A program made the translations under genes and the position numbers. From assembly GCA_002482845.1 (NCBI GenBank), contig DLGT01000091.1, positions 1 to 10,918 of the forward strand: 10,918 nt of DNA. Reading direction: 5' to 3'. Every line of letters starts with the position of its first letter. The stretch's first letter is position 1. The stretch comes from Saprospiraceae bacterium UBA7687 (GTDB lineage Bacteria > Bacteroidota > Bacteroidia > Chitinophagales > Saprospiraceae). The notes below the pieces were generated by a model. That model saw nothing but the letters and a program-made list of their open reading frames with translations, did no database searches and was not told the origin of the DNA. Below are positions 7,101 through 10,918 of this stretch, piece after piece.

Positions 7101-9093
7101 CACAAAGTGTGGTTGTTTCCCCTTGGCAAATGGTATTGTCTCCTGTGATGTTGCATGTTGGTAAAGGCGAAACTGTAACAGTAACGCTACACGAACTCGT
7201 ACATCCAGTGCCATCTGTGATGGTGACAATATAGGTTCCAGCGGTATTAACGGTTATACAATCCGTTGAAGCGCCATTACTCCATAAGTAGCCAGTTGCA
7301 CCTGGTGATGCACAAAGAGTGGTTGTTCCCCCTTGGCAAATGGTGTTGTCTCCTGTAATGCTACAATTCGGTATTGGTGATACGGAAACAGTAACGCTAC
7401 ACGAACTCGTACATCCAGTGCCATCAGTGATGGTGACATTATAAGTTCCAGCGGTATTAACGGTAATACAATCAGTTGAAGCGCCATTACTCCATAAGTA
7501 GCCAGCTGCACCTGGTGATGCACAAAGAGTGGTTGACTCTCCTTGGCAAATGGTGTTGTCTCCTGTAATGCTACAATTTGGTATTGGTGATACGGAAACA
7601 GTAACGCTACAAGAACTAGTACATCCAGTGCCATCTGTGATGGTGACATTATAGGTACCAGCGGTATTAATGGTTATACAATCTGTTGAAGCACCATTAC
7701 TCCATAAGTAGCCAGTTGCACCTGGTGTTGCACAAAGAGTGGTTGTTTCTCCTTGACAAATGATGTTGTCTCCTGTAATGCTACAATTTGGTATTGGTGA
7801 TGCGGAAACTGTAACGCTACATGAACTCGTACATCCATTACCATCAGTAATAGTGACATTATAAGTTCCAGCGGTATTAACGATTATACAATCCGTTGAA
7901 GCACCATTGCTCCATAAGTAACCGGTTGCACCTGGTGTCGCACAAAGAGTGGTTGACTCTCCTTGGCAAATGGTGTTGTCTCCAGATATACTACATGCTG
8001 TAGGGCTGGTAGTTGTAACTTCTACACTACAAGAGCTAGTACAATTATTAAGATCAGTGATTGTAACTGAATATGTTCCAATGGTGGTCGCGGTGATACA
8101 ATCGGTTGTTGCTCCGGTGTTCCAAATATAACTAGTACCACCTGTTGCACATAATTCAGTGCTTTGTCCATCACAGATGACTATATCTCCAGTAATGGCA
8201 CAAGTTGGTGATGGATTAATTGTTACGGTAATGACATTCGAAGTTGCATTACCACAACCATTTGTGTTTGTAATGGAATAAGTTCCGCTTTGTGTCACTG
8301 TGATGCTAGGATCGGTGCTTCCGTTGCTCCATGTACCTCCACAATTTCCTGAAAGGACGACACTTCCGTTTTGGCAGAAAGTGGTGGGGCCATTGGCAAT
8401 GATTGTGGATGGGGTAGGAGATTGGTCTATTCTAATAAAGTTATTTGCCAAAGAAACTGCACCGTCTCTTGACAAGGCTCTACCGTATAGTTCTGCTGCT
8501 TCAAGCAAATTGATTGCTCCATTGGCTAATATATTACCTCTGAAAATAGCATCTTCTGCTATGCTAACGGCACCATTCACTTGCCAATATACGTTACATA
8601 TGGAAGCGGAATTGGTTAGGATAATGTTTGCAAATGTTGAAGTGGAAAGTGCACCATTAATTTGAAAAATAAAGATGCCATCTGGATTACACTCTCCATC
8701 AAGGTATAAAGTATCATTAATGGTGGATGCTTCTCCGATGCAATATATATTCGGTGTAAGTACTTGTCCATTACCTAAAGTAGATGTCAAAACTTGTCCA
8801 CAAGTAAGCGCAGCTGTGAATGCATAAGCAAGGTCTACATCAATGGCTGCCTGTACAGAAACAGGATCTGCCACGTGAATGTCTCCCACAAGGACACCAG
8901 GTGGAAAGGCATTAAATGCGCCAACATTTGTTCCTACGTCGCCCACTACATTGGTAGCAGCTCCTACATTATTAAATGCCCCAATGGCTGTAAAAACGGC
9001 AAAACTCGATGATGAACCTAAATCTGGGGTTTGTGATAAGATTGATGTAGTTACTGTAAAATAGAAAATAATAAGTAAATTTAAATTTTTCAT
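4132..9093 (-). CDS. Giant secreted DUF3494 ice-binding-type adhesin with Ig/PKD-like repeats and T9SS sorting domain
   Basis: A 1653-aa exported protein starting at the ATG at 9093. Residues 1-21 are a signal peptide (MKNLNLLIIFYFTVTTSILSQ). Residues 24-222 form a DUF3494 domain, the fold of bacterial and fungal ice-binding proteins (FAVFTAIGAFNNVG, VVGDVGTNVG, FIFQINGALS, NVYWQVNGAVS, FRGNILANGAI, GRALSRDGAVSL). Residues 223-1566 are 19 Ig/PKD-like modules of 69-77 aa: one leading module with few cysteines, 13 six-cysteine modules (298-1209), four two-cysteine modules (1210-1489) and one degenerate cysteine-rich module. Residues 1567-1653 are a T9SS type A sorting domain (KFKIYPNPF, LINTVGEQV, LAAGIYMVRM, final KKLILIN). 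The expected route is Sec to periplasm, then T9SS export and probable lipopolysaccharide anchoring. The layout suggests a binding head on a stiff stalk. Ice binding is plausible but unproven, since many DUF3494 proteins have no tested ligand. No consensus promoter is visible upstream. Confidence 0.95.
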   Translation of the reverse strand: MKNLNLLIIFYFTVTTSILSQTPDLGSSSSFAVFTAIGAFNNVGAATNVVGDVGTNVGAFNAFPPGVLVGDIHVADPVSVQAAIDVDLAYAFTAALTCGQVLTSTLGNGQVLTPNIYCIGEASTINDTLYLDGECNPDGIFIFQINGALSTSTFANIILTNSASICNVYWQVNGAVSIAEDAIFRGNILANGAINLLEAAELYGRALSRDGAVSLANNFIRIDQSPTPSTIIANGPTTFCQNGSVVLSGNCGGTWSNGSTDPSITVTQSGTYSITNTNGCGNATSNVITVTINPSPTCAITGDIVICDGQSTELCATGGTSYIWNTGATTDCITATTIGTYSVTITDLNNCTSSCSVEVTTTSPTACSISGDNTICQGESTTLCATPGATGYLWSNGASTDCIIVNTAGTYNVTITDGNGCTSSCSVTVSASPIPNCSITGDNIICQGETTTLCATPGATGYLWSNGASTDCITINTAGTYNVTITDGTGCTSSCSVTVSVSPIPNCSITGDNTICQGESTTLCASPGAAGYLWSNGASTDCITVNTAGTYNVTITDGTGCTSSCSVTVSVSPIPNCSITGDNTICQGGTTTLCASPGATGYLWSNGASTDCITVNTAGTYIVTITDGTGCTSSCSVTVTVSPLPTCNITGDNTICQGETTTLCASPGATGYLWSNGASTDCITVNSAGTYFVTITDGTGCMSSCSVTVSVSPIPNCSITGDNIICQGETTTLCATPGATGYLWSNGASTDCIAVNTAGTYNVTITDGTGCTSSCSVTVTVSPFPTCNITGDNTICQGETTTLCASPGATGYLWSNGASTDCITINTAGTYNVTITDGNGCTSSCSVTVSVSPTPNCSITGDNIICQGETTTLCASPGAINYLWSNGASTDCITVNTAGTYNVTITDGTGCISSCSVTVSVSPIPNCSITGDNTICQGETTTLCASPGATSYLWSNDASTNCITVNTAGTYSVTIMNINGCVSSCSQTVTLSNLIICEITGEDAFCESSETEICANEGNFTYIWSTGETNSCILVSQAGNYQVTITDESGCTSSCEKSLTVKPLPICEISGLELICEGSTNEICVPPGYEDYWWEDGQQTNCIDGSIPGNYAITITDNEGCQSFCNIEVSIIPSSEICVITGETVLCGNNDLVIICAIPDQETYLWSNGETTQCIAVSEAGEYAVTVSQNKACITYCNVHVTSQQNDIPPVIFAVESTSFCQGDSITLYGNVPGVWNTGETTPSITTSIAGSYFLITENPCGDDYQSNIITISTIDNLDTSSIFSLTPTTFCEGDSVILYGNILGIWNTGDTSASITVTTSGIYFVTNSNVCNTVMSNEIIVNVIPLPTTSIILAMSPTTLCEGQSTVLSGNINGTWNTGETTPSIEVSISGDYYVINANDCDTTLSNSITVQVNPMPVASAIFALDPTSFCQGSSVVLHGNTNGVWNTGATTTSITVDNPGSYFVTNTNQCGNVLSNAIPVQVTEVPQCHIAGNLNPTEGETIMLCAPEGVDAYKWNTQDKTRCIAITESGMRSVTVTNNNLCMDSCSVQVVFSDVSSTGDQDKSPLKFKIYPNPFFDETTIEFKHELAGQQIKVDLINTVGEQVKSIHFENTESEQWHKIKLQGQDLAAGIYMVRMTSGKTVMFKKLILIN
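6106..7995 (-). repeat. Nine tandem 210-bp units encoding six-cysteine stalk modules
   Basis: These units encode residues 367-996 of the large adhesin and have a strict 210-bp period with no indels; for example, the block encoding YLWSN recurs at every 210 bases. Each module is 70 aa with cysteines at module positions 1, 10, 18, 36, 55 and 59, which would allow three disulfides. Typical motifs are CSITGDN, ICQGE, YLWSNGASTDC, TAGTYNVTITDG and GCTSSCSVTV. The copies are nearly identical in protein but carry scattered synonymous changes. Flanking modules on both sides are clearly more divergent, which fits homogenisation in the array centre. Confidence 0.95.
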
Positions 9094-9596
9094 GAATCTG
9101 TTGTTTAAAAAATATTTTAATGTGTTAATTGGGTTGATTTATATAGAAATATATATATTATTTTGAGCTATAATTATATTTTAAGATGTTAAGAAATAAG
9201 GCAGAGCAATAGCTACGGTATGGTTATCAACTGCACAGTTCGAATATGCCCATATGGACACATAATAACTATGTCAAATAGATAAACTTAACTACTAAAA
9301 TTAGTAATAATAAATTATAAAATATACTCAAAGATTTAGGTGCAGATCAAAATCTTCTTTCAAACAAAATTGTGTAAATGCCCATGATATTTCCAAAGAA
9401 AATAATTTAAACTTTCACTGTCAATTTTCGAATCGAAATAGTCTAAATTGCTAAGGTGATTTCGACTAAAAAACTAGAATTTATACCATCAAATTGTTTG
9501 ATAATACAAAAGTCACACATTTCTTATTGAAGTAATTTGTATAATTATTTAAAAAAATTACATCATTCCGAGATTTGGCCAAAATAGTGCTGATTT
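9094..9596. other. Very AT-rich intergenic region upstream of the adhesin
   Basis: No credible coding frame was found on either strand. The 100 bases before the adhesin ATG are nearly all A/T with no Shine-Dalgarno-like sequence, as is usual in Bacteroidota. I found no perfect TTTG-N19-TANNTTTG promoter facing the adhesin, so its promoter is unassigned or uses another sigma factor. A 7-bp inverted repeat (TCGAAAT at 9433-9439, ATTTCGA at 9459-9465) is the only notable structure. Confidence 0.6.
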
Positions 9597-9614
9597 ATGT
9601 AAGAATTCTTACAT
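9597..9614. promoter_or_regulatory. Perfect 18-bp palindrome, possible operator
   Basis: ATGTAAGAATTCTTACAT is a perfect palindrome in non-coding DNA about 500 bases upstream of the adhesin start. Its half-sites ATGTAA/TTACAT recur in the palindrome at 9863-9876 and singly at 9558-9563 and 9742-9747. No T-tract follows, so it looks more like a protein-binding site than a terminator. The role is inferred. Confidence 0.4.
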
Positions 9615-10065
9615 TTTAATTAGATTATTTATAAAATTAGAGGTTTGTGCTATATAGTGTGGCTATTTGATTGTGGGTTCAATTTTAAATTTTGTCTATG
9701 CCCTATTTTTATATGTGTGGTATTTTGATAAATATCCAAAAATGTAACTATTTTGATCATTTACTTGGTCTTTATGCTCATTATTCAATTTTTACTACTT
9801 TGGTTATGTGTTACTTTTAGAATAGACAAAATACTACTTGAATTTTCATAATTGTTTAAGTAATTACATATGTAATGGTGGGTAAAGTCGAGTTGTGCAT
9901 CTATATTAGGAAATAAATGGAATAGGTTAAAAGTACAAACTTTTGGATAAGGGTTGATGTGAAAATTGTGTTGTGTAGGTACATGCATAATGGAGACAAT
10001 GTGCTTGTTTTGATAGATGGTATACGGAGCATAGTGGGAGTGTATATAAAGCATCAGTAAAGCGT
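9615..10065. other. AT-rich non-coding stretch with a second palindrome
   Basis: Nothing gene-like stands out. The stretch contains a single ATGTAA half-site (9742-9747) and a 14-bp palindrome (9863-9876). A minus-strand frame crossing it lacks protein-like composition and would start at a TTG within the 11-bp tandem repeat, so I do not call it. Confidence 0.55.
9863..9876. promoter_or_regulatory. Perfect 14-bp palindrome sharing half-sites with 9597-9614
   Basis: ATTACATATGTAAT is a perfect palindrome. It contains the same TTACAT and ATGTAA half-sites as the palindrome at 9597-9614, but arranged head to head without a spacer. A shared regulator is possible; no gene start lies nearby to confirm it. 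Confidence 0.35.
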
Positions 10066-10120
10066 GGTCGGGCCAAGGTCGGGGCAACCTCGGCACAACC
10101 TTGGGACAAGGTCGGGACAA
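10066..10120. repeat. Five tandem 11-bp GC-rich units
   Basis: Five consecutive 11-bp units: GGTCGGGCCAA, GGTCGGGGCAA, CCTCGGCACAA, CCTTGGGACAA and GGTCGGGACAA. The consensus is roughly SSTYGGGACAA. The block is a sharp GC-rich island in very AT-rich DNA. Units alternate between GG and CC starts, which creates short inverted repeats such as CCAAGGT (10073-10079) with ACCTTGG (10098-10104). The unit length is close to one DNA turn. The function is unknown. Confidence 0.85.
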
Positions 10121-10283
10121 CCCTATTTAGTTATTGGTAAAAAATGGTAGTTTTGGTGAGTTTTTGGTTAGATTTGGTATGAAATTCAAATTTGCGGTAA
10201 TATTTGATATTTTGTATCAGAAGCCGCTATAAAGATAAGTTATTTTGATAAGGAAATGGATTGATTTTGAAGAATTTTTTAAA

Positions 10284-10435
10284 GGGAAATAAGATTGCCA
10301 CTAAGGCTCGAAGACGCTAAGGCTTGACAAATATCGGTAGAATGTCATTTGGGTTGTTGTTTCGTACCTAAAGGCACGGGGATGGGGTTTCGATGTTTTT
10401 TCTACCTATATTTTGTCCCTAGTGGGACAGGGTTT
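10284..10435. repeat. 152-bp direct repeat, copy A
   Basis: Non-coding repeat, with copy B 264 bases downstream; by eye six substitutions and no indels separate the copies. It holds the direct repeat GCTAAGG in an 8-bp-phased block (CTAAGGCT, CGAAGACG, CTAAGGCT), and two small hairpins: CGTACC-TAAA-GGCACG (10363-10378) and the perfect TGTCCC-TAGT-GGGACA (10414-10429). Both hairpins have 6-bp stems and tetraloops. The first has an A-C mismatch on the plus strand that becomes a G-U pair in a minus-strand RNA. It resembles dispersed intergenic repeat families; no transposase is present in the window. Confidence 0.9.
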
Positions 10436-10519
10436 CGGGATCAATTAGACAAAAGATTTTTTGTTAAAAGGGTAATCCACGATTTAATCATGGGGAAGAG
10501 ATAATAGGTTTATATCTCA

Positions 10520-10546
10520 CAGACTATGCAGATTGCGCAGATTTTT
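10520..10546. repeat. Three 9-bp CAGA-phased units
   Basis: CAGACTATG, CAGATTGCG and CAGATTTTT follow each other directly and abut copy B of the 152-bp repeat. From general memory, similar CAGATT-type strings occur as intergenic repeats in diverse bacteria; I could not verify this here. Confidence 0.6.
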
Positions 10547-10547
10547 T

Positions 10548-10699
10548 GGGAAATAAGATTGCCACTAAGGCTCGAAGACGCTAAGGCGTGACAAAAATCG
10601 GTAGCATATCATTTGGGTTGTTGTTCCGTATCTAAAGGCACGGGGATGGGGTTTCGATGTTTTTTCTACCTATATTTTGTCCCTAGTGGGACAGGGTTT
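10548..10699. repeat. 152-bp direct repeat, copy B
   Basis: Second copy of the 10284-10435 repeat. The second hairpin, TGTCCC-TAGT-GGGACA (10678-10693), is fully conserved. In the first hairpin two bases changed relative to copy A: one lets an outer C-G pair form, the other breaks an inner pair. Both copies are preceded within a few bases by ATTTTTT, but the DNA beyond the repeat ends is otherwise unrelated. Confidence 0.9.
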
Positions 10700-10866
10700 A
10701 GATGGTTGTATTATAGATGTTGAAAGTGATGCGGATTAAGGACTTTCGCTCATCAGTCTTCGTTGCTCTCAGCATAATGGTCGAAAGTGAAGCAGAGAAA
10801 TGTTAAGAAAAGTGTTAAAATTTAAAGTGTAAAAATTTATTTAATCCGACTGTCAGCAGAAATAGC
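10700..10866. other. Non-coding stretch after the 152-bp repeats
   Basis: The best frame is only 29 codons (10717-10806), directly preceded by an in-frame stop, with no family resemblance. GAAAGTGA occurs twice (from 10722 and from 10793), and ACTTTC/GAAAGT pairs make weak inverted repeats. I see no gene. Confidence 0.5.
10809..10838. repeat. 15-bp tandem duplication
   Basis: AAAGTGTTAAAATTT is followed directly by AAAGTGTAAAAATTT, differing at one base. It lies just upstream of the 11-bp-phased GTTAA array and could be part of the same regulatory region. Confidence 0.7.
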
Positions 10867-10899
10867 GTTAAAGTTCCGTTAAGGCCGCATTAAATGGGG
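10867..10899. promoter_or_regulatory. Three 11-bp-phased GTTAA/ATTAA direct repeats, possible response-regulator site
   Basis: Units GTTAAAGTTCC, GTTAAGGCCGC and ATTAAATGGGG follow each other exactly. Direct repeats with 11-bp phasing are the known layout of OmpR/PhoB-family response-regulator sites. The site lies at the right window edge, so the controlled gene, if any, is probably outside. The assignment rests on the spacing pattern alone. Confidence 0.35.
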
Positions 10900-10918
10900 T
10901 ATTTCGTTCGTTAGTAAG

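Noticed and set aside
6204..7859. Several minus-strand open frames of 61-131 codons inside the adhesin gene
   Set aside because: They repeat with the 210-bp period of the adhesin modules (for example the MSPSLMALDV-like string) and are a by-product of the repeated sequence read in another frame.
6106..7995. CRISPR-like regular spacing
   Set aside because: The 210-bp period is fully coding, the units are nearly identical along their whole length, and there are no short repeats with unique spacers.
9785..10120. Open minus-strand frame of 111 codons with a nested 60-codon frame in another phase
   Set aside because: It would start at a TTG in the 11-bp tandem repeat, has a low-complexity composition with many His, Asn, Tyr and Ser residues, no motif, no promoter and lies in very AT-rich DNA. 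Not a credible gene.
10741..10758. Hammerhead-ribozyme-like string on the minus strand (CTGATGAG followed by CGAAA)
   Set aside because: There are no bases for a loop or real stem II between the two core motifs, and no matching stem III with a cleavage triplet was found. Most likely chance.
10717..10806. Plus-strand frame of 29 codons
   Set aside because: Too short, no family resemblance, and no supported promoter or ribosome-binding site.

Overview
The window looks like a chromosomal piece of a Bacteroidota bacterium; placement below phylum is not possible by eye. The evidence is an AT-rich base composition, a type IX secretion (T9SS) type A sorting domain on a giant surface protein, an Asp-box propeller protein with a LamG insertion, and a perfect Bacteroidota-type promoter (TTTG-N19-TANNTTTG). 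All three convincing genes lie on the minus strand, so the window reads from right to left.

Region by region: (1) 1-3212 holds a secreted Asp-box beta-propeller protein with its own promoter. It ends abruptly, without a visible T9SS sorting domain, inside a hairpin at the window edge. (2) 3275-3672 is a self-contained unit for a 96-aa YtxH-family membrane-anchored protein, with a likely -7 element and a strong intrinsic terminator. (3) 3673-4131 is non-coding and holds two related minus-strand terminators about 155 bp apart. (4) 4132-9093 encodes a 1653-aa secreted protein: signal peptide, DUF3494 ice-binding-type domain, 19 Ig/PKD-like modules (nine nearly identical six-cysteine modules of exactly 70 aa), and a C-terminal T9SS sorting domain. 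(5) 9094-10918 is 1.8 kb without a credible gene but with much repeat structure: two TTACAT/ATGTAA palindromes, five tandem GC-rich 11-bp units, two 152-bp direct repeats with small hairpins, a 15-bp tandem duplication and an 11-bp-phased GTTAA array.

The genes seem to be independently transcribed rather than an operon; two encode exported proteins. The most interesting object is the DUF3494 protein, laid out like a surface adhesin: a distal ligand-binding head, a long disulfide-rich stalk and a C-terminal surface anchor. The most interesting non-coding part is the repeat-rich 1.8 kb upstream of it, which includes a candidate dispersed hairpin element present twice. I did not find a defence system, mobile-element gene, tRNA, rRNA or CRISPR array.
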